In this document: positions 7,814 through 16,900 of the stretch, in pieces
How positions within the stretch are numbered: the stretch's first letter is position 1
Layout: each line of letters starts with the position of its first letter
Source of the DNA: an uncultured Bacteroidota bacterium
GTDB lineage: Bacteria > Bacteroidota > Bacteroidia > Bacteroidales > P3
Direction: 5' to 3'
Assembly: GCA_902774845.1 (NCBI GenBank)
Contig: CACYJU010000010.1
Span: 1 to 64,000 of the forward strand
DNA length: 64,000 nt
The notes under the pieces: model-generated
Database searches by the model: none
What the model was told of the DNA's origin: nothing
The model's input: only the letters and a program-made list of their open reading frames with translations
Position numbers and translations under genes: made by a program

Positions 7814-8462
7814 AACCCCGCTCGTCATCGCCTTGGTGACCTTTCTGCTCCTTGTCGGGAGCGGCTATTCCGCCTCGTCCCAGGGTATCGACGTCTCTAA
7901 GTTCCAGGGTGTTATCGACTGGCGCAAGGTGAAAGCCTCCGGCAAGGTCAAGTTCGCCTATATCAAAGCCACCGAAGGCACCTCCATCCAAGACCCTATG
8001 TACAAGCGCAATATCGACAGCGCTCGTGCCGCAGGCATCCTTGTGGGAAGCTACCATCTCTACAGCAAGAAGACCACCGCCTATCAGCAGTTCGGCAACT
8101 TCAAGAAGGTGGTGCAGAAATCCAAGCAGGACCTCGTCCCCGTCCTCGATATCGAGGAGCGCTACGGAAGGGACCTCTATATCGCACGTGTCGACAAGAT
8201 TCTCGAACTCATGGAGTTGGAGTACGGCGTGAAGCCGCTCATCTACACCAGCGAGAAGGTCTACTGGGAGCATTTCAGCAGCAAGAAATACAAGAACTAC
8301 CACATCTTCATCGCCAACTACCGCCGCTATCCCTCCACCCGCTTCACCCTCTGGCAGCATTCCCAGACAGGCCGCGTCAAAGGCATCTCCGGCGATGTTG
8401 ACCTTAATAAGTTTCACAAAAATCACGGCCTCAACGAGATAAAGATGCCGAAGAAGAAGTGA
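7791..8462 (+). CDS. Glycoside hydrolase family 25 lysozyme
   Basis: A 223-residue GH25 (Chalaropsis-type) muramidase. After an N-terminal hydrophobic signal (about residues 9-30) the catalytic barrel begins GIDVSKFQGVIDWRKVK, with the catalytic DIE triad element in VPVLDIEERYG; the domain ends with the typical FTLWQHSQTGRVKGISGDVD. It would hydrolyse the beta-1,4 bond of peptidoglycan in the periplasm or outside the cell. I chose the ATG at 7791; a TTG four codons upstream is also in frame. The start lies inside the end of the RNase G gene. No cell-wall-binding repeat is present, so it consists of the catalytic domain alone. Confidence 0.9.
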   Translation: MKRQSLNRTPLVIALVTFLLLVGSGYSASSQGIDVSKFQGVIDWRKVKASGKVKFAYIKATEGTSIQDPMYKRNIDSARAAGILVGSYHLYSKKTTAYQQFGNFKKVVQKSKQDLVPVLDIEERYGRDLYIARVDKILELMELEYGVKPLIYTSEKVYWEHFSSKKYKNYHIFIANYRRYPSTRFTLWQHSQTGRVKGISGDVDLNKFHKNHGLNEIKMPKKK

Positions 8463-8463
8463 G

Positions 8464-8510
8464 AGATTGCGTGAATGTGTGATTGCGTGAATGTGTTAGT
8501 GATTGATTGA
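8464..8510. repeat. TGAATG-type intergenic phrases
   Basis: GATTGCGTGAATGTGTGATT and near copies lie between the lysozyme stop and the LolA-like gene. They are part of the dispersed phrase family. Confidence 0.6.
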
Positions 8511-8530
8511 ATAATAAACATCTAATACAA

Positions 8531-9193
8531 ATGAAGAAACTCCTAACGACACTTTGCTTCTTGGCTGGAATCGTCTTTTGTCAGGCGCAGATTCCTGCCG
8601 AGGTCGAGTCGGTACTCAAAAAATGTTCTGACAAGATGCACAACCCTGAAGGTGTGGAGATGGATATGCGTCTCAATGTCAAGGCTGTAGTCTCATTCAA
8701 CGGCACCATCAAGATATACGCCAAAGGAGAGAATTCCCTGTCCAAGATGCGCATGAAGATTCTCGGTCGCGATGTGAAGACCGAAACTGGCTCCAACGGC
8801 AAGCAAGACTGGATCTTCAAGCAGGCCCTCACCGAAGAGGATAAAGACACACTCATACTCACTAACTTCACCTCCAAGAAAGGCAAGAAGGGTGATTACG
8901 ACCTCGACTTCGACCTGCACAACGAGTACCGCAAAGCCAAGATGAAAGAGAAAGACGGCCGCTACGAGATCACCTTCTCCGACCCCAAAGACAAGGAGAT
9001 GCCAGCCAAGACCATCATGGTAGTCAACAAGTCCGACTACGCTTTCTATCAGATGTCCGTCAAAGACGGCATCGTGGGCTTCACCATGACCGCCACCAAT
9101 ATCAAGTATGGCGTCAGCGACGCCACCTTCTCCCTCGACCAGAAACGCTACGCCAACGCCGTAGTCGTCAAGCGTGACATCGGATATAAGTAG
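8531..9193 (+). CDS. LolA-like outer-membrane lipoprotein carrier family protein
   Basis: A 220-residue secreted protein with signal peptide MKKLLTTLCFLAGIVFCQAQ. The rest looks like the LolA/LolB half-barrel family: strand-rich sequence with GTIKIYAKGENSLSKMRMKI, TGSNGKQDWIF and a C-terminal YPKSMKVK-like basic strand. Bacteroidota LolA-like proteins of this kind sit in the periplasm and are thought to carry lipoproteins or bind hydrophobic ligands. The start is the ATG at 8531, chosen because the hydrophobic signal begins there. It stands alone, not next to an lolCDE locus, so a specific carrier role is uncertain. Confidence 0.65.
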   Translation: MKKLLTTLCFLAGIVFCQAQIPAEVESVLKKCSDKMHNPEGVEMDMRLNVKAVVSFNGTIKIYAKGENSLSKMRMKILGRDVKTETGSNGKQDWIFKQALTEEDKDTLILTNFTSKKGKKGDYDLDFDLHNEYRKAKMKEKDGRYEITFSDPKDKEMPAKTIMVVNKSDYAFYQMSVKDGIVGFTMTATNIKYGVSDATFSLDQKRYANAVVVKRDIGYK

Positions 9194-9430
9194 TCTCCCT
9201 ACCATCTGCCTATCTTCTCCCTATCATCTTCCTCCCACCTCCTGATACTCTTTCCCCCTTCTGCCCCCTATCTGCACAGCACCTTCCACGCACTTTTCTC
9301 AGGCAATTGTCAGAAAAATGTCAGGGAATTGTCAGATAAGCTACCCTTTTTTGTGCCTTTGCACTCGTCAACCCCTCAAACATAAGACCTTACGAAGTAC
9401 TTTTCAATCTCTCATCCCCGCTCTTCTGCA

Positions 9431-9601
9431 GGCTTCCGTGATGGTTACGGTCTTGGCGGTGTGTTGGCGTACGGCAGCTATTGATTGTCATCGAACTACG
9501 GTGAGAGCAACGCATACTTCGCGAATTCCTCCAGTGGTGGGATGAACGTGGCTGGCGGTTGCCGCAGTAGTGGATACTTCGTCCGTATAGTAAAAGACTA
9601 A
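9431..9601 (+). pseudogene. Remnant of a Bacteroidales surface-protein C-terminal domain
   Basis: Read in the frame starting GGC at 9431, 57 codons give GFRDGYGLGGVLAYGSY, then a stop (TGA, 9482-9484), then the motif pattern SSNYGESNAYFA...SSSGGMNV...GYFVRIVKD. This is the C-terminal pattern of the FGE-sulfatase/C-type-lectin-like surface proteins common in gut Bacteroidales (Y-W-S-S ... A-Y ... R-x-V-R-x-V); the intact lipoprotein at 48182-49090 ends in the same pattern. Only the last part is left, and it is interrupted by the stop, so it is a decayed fragment. The rest of 9194-9716 holds CTATCATCTTCC-type phrases and the kamD promoter. Confidence 0.6.
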
Positions 9602-9680
9602 TCCTCCGCTTGATGTGGCCAATTCATTCGGCTACGAAAAAATCTTATCCCTTTTTATTTTAAGATTGCAAAAAACTTTG

Positions 9681-9688
9681 TATCTTTG
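9681..9688 (+). promoter_or_regulatory. -7 promoter box of the kamD transcript
   Basis: TATCTTTG fits the Bacteroidota consensus TAnnTTTG exactly and lies 29 bases before the kamD ATG. No clear -33 TTTG is seen at the right distance. Confidence 0.6.
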
Positions 9689-9716
9689 CAGTCTTAAATT
9701 ATATATAATACAACTG

Positions 9717-11273
9717 ATGCAGAAAAGTAAAGTAGGACTTGATTTCAATCAAGTGGAGCATGCGCGCGACGTGGCAAAACGTATCGCCGGACAGGTGCAA
9801 GACTTCGTCGGCGGCTACACGACCGTCGCCGTTGAACGCACCATCTGCCGTCTTCTCGGAATCGACGGCATTGACGAAAACGAGGTACCGCTGCCTAACG
9901 TAGTGGTTGATTCCCTCAAATCCAACGGACTGCTCGGCGAGGGAGTGATGTACTTCCTCGGCAACGCCGTTCTCGAAACCGGCAAGACCCCGCAGCAGAT
10001 AGCAGAGGCCATAAGCGCCGGCACGCTCGACATCACCAAGCTGCCGATGCACAAGGAGGCAGACATCCGTTCCGCACTCCAGCCGTATATGGATGCAACC
10101 ATAGAAAAGATTCGTGGTCGCCGTCAGCGCCGTGAGCACTATATCGAAACCATAGGCGAAGGCTCCAAGCCTTACCTCTACATCATCGTTGCTACAGGTA
10201 ACATCTACGAGGACGTGGTGCAGGCTCAGGCGGGTGCCCGACAGGGTGCCGACATCATCGCCGTCATCCGCACCACCGGTCAGTCGCTTCTTGACTATGT
10301 GCCATACGGTGCGACGACGGAGGGTTTCGGAGGCACCTTCGCTACCCAGGAGAACTTCCGCATCATGCGTAAGGCTCTCGACGAGGTAGGAGAGGAGGTG
10401 GGGCGATACATCCGTCTTTGCAACTACTGCTCGGGTCTTTGTATGCCTGAGATTGCCGCCATGGGTGCACTCGAAGGTCTCGATGTGATGCTCAACGACG
10501 CACTCTACGGCATCCTCTTCCGCGACATCAACATGCAGCGTACGCTTATCGACCAGTACTTCTCTCGTATCATCAACGGTTTTGCGGGCGTCATCATCAA
10601 CACAGGTGAGGACAACTACCTTACCACAGCCGACGCCTACGAGGAGGCACACACGGTGCTAGCGTCTGACTTCATCAACGAGCAGCTGGCCTTCTCCGCT
10701 GGTCTGCCCGAAGAGCAGATGGGTCTCGGCCACGCCTTCGAGATGGATCCCATGCTCGAGAACGGCTTCCTCTACGAGTTGGCTCAAGCACAGATGCTGA
10801 GAGAGATATTCCCGAAAGCCCCATTGAAATATATGCCCCCCACGAAGTTCATGACGGGAAACATATTCCGCGGACACATCCAGGATGCGCTCTTCAACAT
10901 AATAGGCCAGTGGACCCACCAGGGCCTGCAGCTGCTGGGTATGCCCACCGAGGCTATCCACACACCCTTCATGAGCGACCGTTATCTCTCCATCGAGAAC
11001 GCCAAGTATATCTTCAACAACATGAAAGACATCGGCGAGGAGGTGGAATTCAAGGATGGCGGAATCATCAAGAACCGCGCCAAAGAGGTGCTAGACAAGG
11101 CCACGAAACTGCTGGAGAACATGGAGAGCGAAGGACTCTTCACCGCACTGGAGAAAGGTATCTTCGCCGACGTGAAGCGTCCGAAGAACGGCGGTAAGGG
11201 CCTCGACGGCGTGACGATGAAAGGCGAGCACTACTTCAACCCGTTTGTTGAACTTTTAAAAGGAAAGAAATAA
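9717..11273 (+). CDS. kamD: Lysine 5,6-aminomutase alpha subunit
   Basis: A 518-residue protein matching the alpha subunit of the adenosylcobalamin- and PLP-dependent lysine/ornithine aminomutase. Together with KamE it moves the terminal amino group of D-lysine (or L-beta-lysine) to the neighbouring carbon in anaerobic lysine fermentation. Recognisable stretches include GATTEGFGGTFATQENFRIM and NTGEDNYLTTADA in the barrel, and KYMPPTKFMTGNIFRG nearer the C-terminus. The start is taken at the ATG at 9717, downstream of the promoter; the frame is open 34 codons further upstream, but that region contains the promoter. kamE follows one base after the stop, so the two are co-translated. Ornithine 4,5-aminomutase is excluded as the first choice because that enzyme has a short separate S subunit. 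Confidence 0.92.
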   Translation: MQKSKVGLDFNQVEHARDVAKRIAGQVQDFVGGYTTVAVERTICRLLGIDGIDENEVPLPNVVVDSLKSNGLLGEGVMYFLGNAVLETGKTPQQIAEAISAGTLDITKLPMHKEADIRSALQPYMDATIEKIRGRRQRREHYIETIGEGSKPYLYIIVATGNIYEDVVQAQAGARQGADIIAVIRTTGQSLLDYVPYGATTEGFGGTFATQENFRIMRKALDEVGEEVGRYIRLCNYCSGLCMPEIAAMGALEGLDVMLNDALYGILFRDINMQRTLIDQYFSRIINGFAGVIINTGEDNYLTTADAYEEAHTVLASDFINEQLAFSAGLPEEQMGLGHAFEMDPMLENGFLYELAQAQMLREIFPKAPLKYMPPTKFMTGNIFRGHIQDALFNIIGQWTHQGLQLLGMPTEAIHTPFMSDRYLSIENAKYIFNNMKDIGEEVEFKDGGIIKNRAKEVLDKATKLLENMESEGLFTALEKGIFADVKRPKNGGKGLDGVTMKGEHYFNPFVELLKGKK

Positions 11274-11274
11274 T

Positions 11275-12063
11275 ATGAGTGAAGGATTGTATTCGATGGA
11301 GGCTAAGGATTACGACAAAACCTTAGACCTCACCAAGATAAAGCCCTACGGCGACACAATGAACGATGGCAAGGTGCAGCTCAGCTTCACCCTCCCGGTG
11401 CCTGCTGGCGCCGAGGCGGAAGAGGCTGCCAAGCAGCTCCTCAAGAAGATGGGATTCGAGAACCCGCTGGTGGTCTATCAGAAAGAACTCACCGAAGGAT
11501 TCTGCTTTATGAACTGTTACGGTAGTTTGACTCACACTGTTGATTACACCTCGATACATGTGCCCAAGGTGGAGAGCGACAAGATGGATATGCACGAGTG
11601 TGATGAGTACATACGTCAGAACATCGGCCGCAAGATAGTCATCGTGGGTGCCTCAACAGGTACCGACGCCCACACCGTGGGTATCGACGCCATCATGAAC
11701 ATGAAAGGCTATGCCGGACACTACGGGTTGGAGCGCTACGACATGATTGAGGCCTACAACCTCGGAAGCCAGGTGCCCAACGAGGAGTTCATAGCCAAAG
11801 GCATCGAGCTCCACGCCGATGCGCTCATCGTGAGCCAGACCGTCACACAGAAGGATGTGCATATCAAAAACCTCACCGAGCTGGTCGAGATGCTTGAGGC
11901 AGAAGGCCTGCGCGACAAGGTGATACTCATCTGCGGCGGTCCGCGTATCAGCCACGAGCTGGCGAAAGAGCTGGGCTACGATGCAGGCTTCGGTCCCAAC
12001 ACCTTCGCCGACGACGAAGCCTCCTACATAGCACAAGAGATGGTAAAAAGAGGATGGAAGTAA
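11275..12063 (+). CDS. kamE: Lysine 5,6-aminomutase beta subunit (B12- and PLP-binding)
   Basis: A 262-residue subunit that binds both cofactors. The base-off cobalamin motif D-x-H-x-x-G is at 131-136 (DAHTVG), giving His133 as the lower axial ligand. Lys144 (in MNMKGYAGHYG) falls exactly where the PLP-binding lysine of the characterised clostridial beta subunit is numbered. The Rossmann B12 fold continues with SQTVTQKDVH and VILICGGPRISHELAKELG. It starts one base after kamD ends. After the stop the spacing widens and phrase repeats begin, so the transcript may end here or continue weakly into the four-helix-bundle gene. Confidence 0.93.
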   Translation: MSEGLYSMEAKDYDKTLDLTKIKPYGDTMNDGKVQLSFTLPVPAGAEAEEAAKQLLKKMGFENPLVVYQKELTEGFCFMNCYGSLTHTVDYTSIHVPKVESDKMDMHECDEYIRQNIGRKIVIVGASTGTDAHTVGIDAIMNMKGYAGHYGLERYDMIEAYNLGSQVPNEEFIAKGIELHADALIVSQTVTQKDVHIKNLTELVEMLEAEGLRDKVILICGGPRISHELAKELGYDAGFGPNTFADDEASYIAQEMVKRGWK

Positions 12064-12115
12064 AATGAATGCTTGAATGTCTGAATGCTTGAATGTCTGA
12101 GTTAATGATAGCAGA
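12062..12115. repeat. TGAATGCTTGAATGTC tandem phrases
   Basis: Alternating TGAATGCTTGAATG and TGAATGTC words between kamE and the next gene; the same words occur at other gene junctions in the window. Confidence 0.65.
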
Positions 12116-12120
12116 AGTTT

Positions 12121-12501
12121 ATGAGAACGAAGGGAATAATATACGAAAAGTGTAAGGCTTTTTCATTGAGTGTTATTTCTTTGTGTAAAGAACTTGAAGA
12201 AAAGAAAGAGTTTGTAATATCAAATCAGATACTGAAATCGGCAACAAGCATAGGGGCAAATTATTGTGAGGCACTTGATGCAGAGAGTTCTCAAGATTTT
12301 ATCCATAAGATTTCAATTTCACTTAAAGAAGCGAACGAGACATATTACTGGCTTGATTTGTTGTACTCAAGCAATAGTTTAGAGGAAGTACGTTTTAATG
12401 AACTTTGTTGTCAAGTTGAAGAACTGCACAAGATGTTAAATTCAAGCATGTACACTATACGACAACGGATAAATACACAAACTAATGAACTAAATAATTG
12501 A
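12121..12501 (+). CDS. Four helix bundle protein (23S rRNA IVP/TIGR02436 type)
   Basis: A 126-residue all-helical protein of the family first seen in rRNA intervening sequences. Family features seen here are the N-terminal (Y)EKCKAFSLSVISLCKELEE helix, SATSIGANYCEALDAESSQDF, SLKEANETYYWLDLL, and a final long helix. The members form a pentameric four-helix bundle; the molecular role is unknown. Its base composition is clearly more AT-rich than kamDE and the CoA-transferase gene on either side, and it is flanked on both sides by phrase repeats. This suggests it was inserted between kamE and the CoA-transferase gene. Confidence 0.85.
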   Translation: MRTKGIIYEKCKAFSLSVISLCKELEEKKEFVISNQILKSATSIGANYCEALDAESSQDFIHKISISLKEANETYYWLDLLYSSNSLEEVRFNELCCQVEELHKMLNSSMYTIRQRINTQTNELNN

Positions 12502-12534
12502 AAATGTCTGAATGCATGAGTGTTTACGCAAAAA

Positions 12535-12605
12535 AAAACGAGCACTCAGGCAATAAAGTAATTAAATATTCAAGCAATCAAGCAATTAAGCAATCAAACA
12601 TTTTA
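12535..12605. repeat. ATTCAAGCAATC-type phrases before the CoA-transferase gene
   Basis: Words such as GAGCACTCAGGCAATAA (12540-12556) and repeated CAAGCAATC/CAAGCAATT. The 16 bases AGCACTCAGGCAATAA at 12541-12556 recur exactly inside the GH2 coding sequence at 16859-16874. Confidence 0.7.
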
Positions 12606-12611
12606 TAGCTC

Positions 12612-13268
12612 ATGGAAAAAGAACAGATTAAACCCTTTATCGCAAAGCGTGCTGCCAAGGAGCTGCACGACGGCGATGTGGTGAACCTCGGTATTGGTTT
12701 GCCGACACTGATTCCTAACTACCTCCCCGAAGGCGTACATGTGGTTCTCCAGTCAGAGAACGGCATGATTGGCATGGGTCCTACCCCCGAAGAGGGGAAA
12801 GAAGACCCCTGGTTCATCAACGCCGGTGGTGGATACATCACCCATGTGCCCGGTGCTTCCACCTTTGACAGCGCTACTTCGTTCGGCATCATCCGTGGCG
12901 GTCACGTCGATGTGAGCGTACTCGGTGCCATGCAGGTTGACGAAGAGGGCGACCTCGCCAACTGGATGATTCCTGGCAAGAAGACCCCAGGTATGGGTGG
13001 CGCCATGGACCTCCTGGTGGGTGCCAAGAAGGTTATCCTCGCCATGGAGCACACCGCCAAGGGCAACCCCAAGATCCTGAAGAAATGCACGCTCCCTCTC
13101 ACCGCCAAAGGTCAGGTGAACATGATCATCACCGAGATGGGTGTGATGGAAATCACCAAAGAGGGTATCGTACTCACTGAGATCAACCCCGAATTCACCG
13201 TTGAGCAGGTGCAGGCTGCAACTGAGGCTAAGCTCATCGTGTCGCCGAACCTGAAGAACATGGAATAA
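12612..13268 (+). CDS. 3-oxoacid CoA-transferase, beta subunit
   Basis: A 218-residue family I CoA-transferase beta subunit (AtoA/ScoB type). The active-site segment LQSENGMIGMGP holds the catalytic Glu49 that forms the glutamyl-CoA thioester, and GIGLPTLIPNYLP and FDSATSFGIIRGGHVD are also family hallmarks. With an alpha subunit it would move CoA between acetoacetate, butyrate or acetate. In lysine fermentation this step turns butyryl-CoA plus acetoacetate into butyrate, which fits kamDE just upstream. No alpha subunit gene is present next to it or anywhere in the window, so the partner must lie elsewhere. The substrate is therefore inferred. A hairpin terminator follows. Confidence 0.88.
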   Translation: MEKEQIKPFIAKRAAKELHDGDVVNLGIGLPTLIPNYLPEGVHVVLQSENGMIGMGPTPEEGKEDPWFINAGGGYITHVPGASTFDSATSFGIIRGGHVDVSVLGAMQVDEEGDLANWMIPGKKTPGMGGAMDLLVGAKKVILAMEHTAKGNPKILKKCTLPLTAKGQVNMIITEMGVMEITKEGIVLTEINPEFTVEQVQAATEAKLIVSPNLKNME

Positions 13269-13280
13269 TCACAAACCTCG

Positions 13281-13327
13281 TCTACACTACCGGACTCCCT
13301 TATGCAAAGGCGTACCGGTAGTGTAGA
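13281..13327 (+). terminator. Terminator after the CoA-transferase gene
   Basis: Perfect arms TCTACACTACCGG (13281-13293) and CCGGTAGTGTAGA (13315-13327), followed by TGTTTTAT. The 3' arm ends only 11 bases before the ATG at 13339, so the hairpin could also sit in the leader of the next gene and affect its translation. Confidence 0.8.
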
Positions 13328-13338
13328 TGTTTTATAGT

Positions 13339-13917
13339 ATGAAGAAAATCGCACTTTTTTTGGCGCTGTTCTGTGCAATCAATGTGGCTGTCTGCCAACG
13401 TTCCCTTTTCCGCGAATATGGATTCTACGGCACCGCCAGCTACACGATGCTGACCAACCTCAACCGCGCTGACTACAGCTTTATGCTTAACGGAGTGACT
13501 CTGAGCGGAGGCTTTCAGATAAGGCCCAAGACCTGCGTCGAGATAGGCGTGGGGTTCCTGGCCGACAACAACAAAGTCTTTACTCAGGTGCCTGTTACCA
13601 TAGCGTTGCGTACTCACTATCTTCCGTCCCGGCTTACGCCTACGACAGAGGTCTTCGCCGGCTATGCCATCCCGATGAAGAAAGAGGGTCTTAACAGCAA
13701 CGGACATAAGATGCATATAGACCAGGGAGGTGTAACCGCCGGCGTCAACGTGGGGGCTCGCTATGCCTTCTCGCGCCATGTGGCAGTCAACCTCTATGTC
13801 GGATGGCATTTCTTTATGACCAACGAATTCACGGTCACCACCACAGAAAAACAACCGGTCATACGGGAAGCGTGGGCAGCCCACTGCTTCCGTTTCGGAC
13901 TCGGGGTGATGTTTTAG
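13339..13917 (+). CDS. Small outer-membrane beta-barrel-like protein
   Basis: A 192-residue exported protein with signal peptide MKKIALFLALFCAINVAVCQ. The mature part alternates hydrophobic and polar residues in strand-like pieces and ends with an aromatic residue (FRFGLGVMF), as outer-membrane barrels do. Pieces such as GGFQIRPKTCVEIGVGFLA and GVNVGARYAFSRHVAVNLY resemble the 8-stranded OmpA/OmpW-like barrels of Bacteroidota. No specific function can be assigned. I begin at the ATG at 13339 rather than four codons upstream because the signal peptide starts there. Confidence 0.65.
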   Translation: MKKIALFLALFCAINVAVCQRSLFREYGFYGTASYTMLTNLNRADYSFMLNGVTLSGGFQIRPKTCVEIGVGFLADNNKVFTQVPVTIALRTHYLPSRLTPTTEVFAGYAIPMKKEGLNSNGHKMHIDQGGVTAGVNVGARYAFSRHVAVNLYVGWHFFMTNEFTVTTTEKQPVIREAWAAHCFRFGLGVMF

Positions 13918-13941
13918 TAATTACCATATAACTGCTCTCGA

Positions 13942-16900
13942 ATGAGAAAACCGTTCATATTCTTTGTGTTGGCGACAGTCTTGCTGCCGCTGAGTCTCTT
14001 TTCGCAAAAGAATGCCAAAAGTGTCGCCGCTCCGGTATTGTCGGAATGGAGCGACCCTGATATCTTTGAGCAACATAAGCTGTACCCCAGGGTCAATGTT
14101 GTGGGGTACATGTATGAGAACGACATAGAGAAAGGTCTCTACCGGTCGTCGCCTTATTATGTATCGCTTGCCGGCAAGTGGTCGTTCGATCTGCAGAAAT
14201 CGGTGTCGGACCGTCCTGATATGGAAGACAGGAAGTTCGACCCCCAAGGCTGGGGCAAGATACTGGTGCCCAACTATCGGTGGGAGAAAGACGGCAAGGT
14301 GGTGAGCGCACCTGACTTTTCGAATGTGGCGGACTTGCCCGACAAAGGGAATTATATCGCCACATACTACAGAGAATTTACACCGAACGCCACATGGAAA
14401 GACTATGAGGCGTTCCTCCAAATACAAGGCAAGTCGGCCTACTATATCTGGATTAACAACACATACGTGGGATATAGTGAGGACTCCCGAGCCTTGAGCG
14501 AGTTCAATATCACGCAGCACCTGAGATACGGCAGACCCAACACTATTGCCATACAGGTGGTCTCGGTTTCGGACGGCACCTTGCTCGAGAGTGACTATAC
14601 GCGCACACTTAACGGCTTGACTCACGATGTCGCCATCGTGCTGAAACCTGCCGTCAACATAAACGACTATGCGATTATTACCGACTACGACGCTCAGTCG
14701 GGGATAGGTGAGATTCAGCTTACCACTACTGTCGCCAACCGTACTCGTAAGGGGCTCTATTACCTTGAGGCCGAGGTGTGGACACCTCAGGGCAAGCAGC
14801 TCGACAAGATGGCGAAGTGGGTGGCTTTCGATAAACGCAGCGAGGTGGACGCCGTCTTGAAGCGTGATTTCGCCGCCATCGAACCATGGACGGCTGAAAC
14901 ACCTAACCTCTACACGCTTATCATACGTCTGCGTGACAACAACATGAACCTCATCGAGGTGACTGGCACCCGTTTCGGATTCCGCAAGATAGAGCTCGAC
15001 GGAAGCAGCTTGCTGGTTAACGGCACTCCTGTGAAGCTACGTGGTGTGGCTTACGCCAACTATGATGTAGCCACGGGTGGCGAGCCCACCTATGAGCAGA
15101 TGGAGAAAGACCTGGCGCTTATGAAACGTCATAACGTCAACGCCATCCGCACCGCCGTCTATTCGCCCGCCGACGACGAGTTCTACTCGCTCTGCGACAA
15201 GTACGGCTTCTATGTTGTATGTGAAGCCAATATACAGCCTTATTCCACACAGAAGAAAGCTATCGCCACCGACGGCGACTATGAGAACCTCTTTGTGGCA
15301 AGGGTGCAGAATATGTATGAGCCGTTGAAGAACCACCCATCTATCATTGCCTGGTCGATGGGATCGGGTTTCGACAACGGGGTCTGCATGGAGCGGGCCT
15401 ATGCTGCCTTGAAACAGAAAGACAAGCAGAGACCTGTGATCTTCGCTGGCGCTGGCTATTCTGAGAATACAGACATAGTGGCGCTCAGGGAAACCGACTT
15501 GGACGCCCTTAAGGCCGCTGCGGTGAAGAAGCAGTCTCGGCCTATCATGCTGAATGCTTTTGGTTCGGTGAAAGGCAACGGATTCGGCGGTATGCAGCAG
15601 GTTTGGCGCCTCGTGAACGACAATAGCCGTTTCATGGGAGGTTTTGTGGAATGGTGGTCGCCGGTGCTGTCGCACGATGTGGAAAAAGGGGAGGTGATGA
15701 GCGATGGAATCTGTCCCGATGCAAAACGGCAGCTGCCCTACCTCAAAGAGTTGGCCAATATGTACAGGCCGTTTGACATCCGTTTCGTTGGAGTCTCGCA
15801 GGATGCCTGTGAGTTTGTTATAAGTTGCGCCAGCGGCGTGCAGGCTTTGAATAACTATACGTTGGAGTATAACATGTTCTCCAACCTGAAGTCGCATATC
15901 GTCGGCGGTGAGTTGAATTTGATTTTGAGTCCCGGCGACTCCAAGTCGTTCAAACTGAAGATGCCAGTGCTGAACCTCTATATTGCAGAGGAGCTTTTTA
16001 TTCGTTTCTCGATAAAGCAGAAGACGAAGAGCAACGCCGTGGCACAGGGAGTGGAGCTGGCTGCGGTGGAGATGCCGCTCCCGACGAAGAAGCTGAGGAA
16101 AGTTGCGTATGAGTCGGCTGGATTGCTTTTCACCGAGGTCGCAGGCAACCAGAATGGTAAGAAAGGGGTGCTGACGGTTACCGGTCCACACTTCAAGATG
16201 AAGTACGACCTCGACGCTGCCGATATATGTGAATATGCTTACGACGGAACAACCTTGATTTCGGCTCCTCTGCTTTCGTCGGTATGGCGTCCTGCTACAG
16301 ATAACGACTTGGTAGACCGTAACGGCACACGTAACTGGGGCCACTTCTCCCGTGAGGAGCTTACCCGTACGGTTCAGGCTGTGAACTACCGTCAGATTGA
16401 TGATTCGTCTATTGTAATCGATGCTATGGTGTCGTATGCCAAAGAGGGTAGCCCGATATATGATGTCAACCAGACTATCGCGGTACTCTCTACTGGAGAT
16501 GTGATAGTTGACAACAACATAACCGTCTCTCCGTCGGTGAAGAGCTTTGCACGAATCGGGTTCGAGACACAGGTGCCGTCGGCCTTGGATAATGTCAGCT
16601 GGTTTGGCCGCAAGGGTGAGACCTATGTGGACCGTTGCTCGTGGGCCGACTTGGGGAGCTACAAGGAGAAAGTCGACAAAATGTCGTTCGACTATGTACG
16701 TCCTCAGGCAAGTGGCAACCGAAAGGATGTGCGTTGGCTCGCCCTCTCCAACGGAAGCAAAGGGCTGTTTGTCGACATGATAGATACCAATTTCAATTTC
16801 TCGATCTCTCGTTATACAGACAAGCAGATAGCCTCAGCTACAAGCACTCAAGCACTCAAGCACTCAGGCAATAATACATTGCATGTCGACTTCAAGATGG

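Noticed and set aside
9318..9545. 75-residue plus-strand frame
   Set aside because: It lies out of frame with the surface-protein remnant and has no own features; the remnant frame explains the region better.
11275..12063. Ornithine 4,5-aminomutase alternative for kamDE
   Set aside because: Separate subunits of 518 and 262 residues with His133/Lys144 numbering match lysine 5,6-aminomutase; ornithine aminomutase has a large fused E subunit and a short S subunit.
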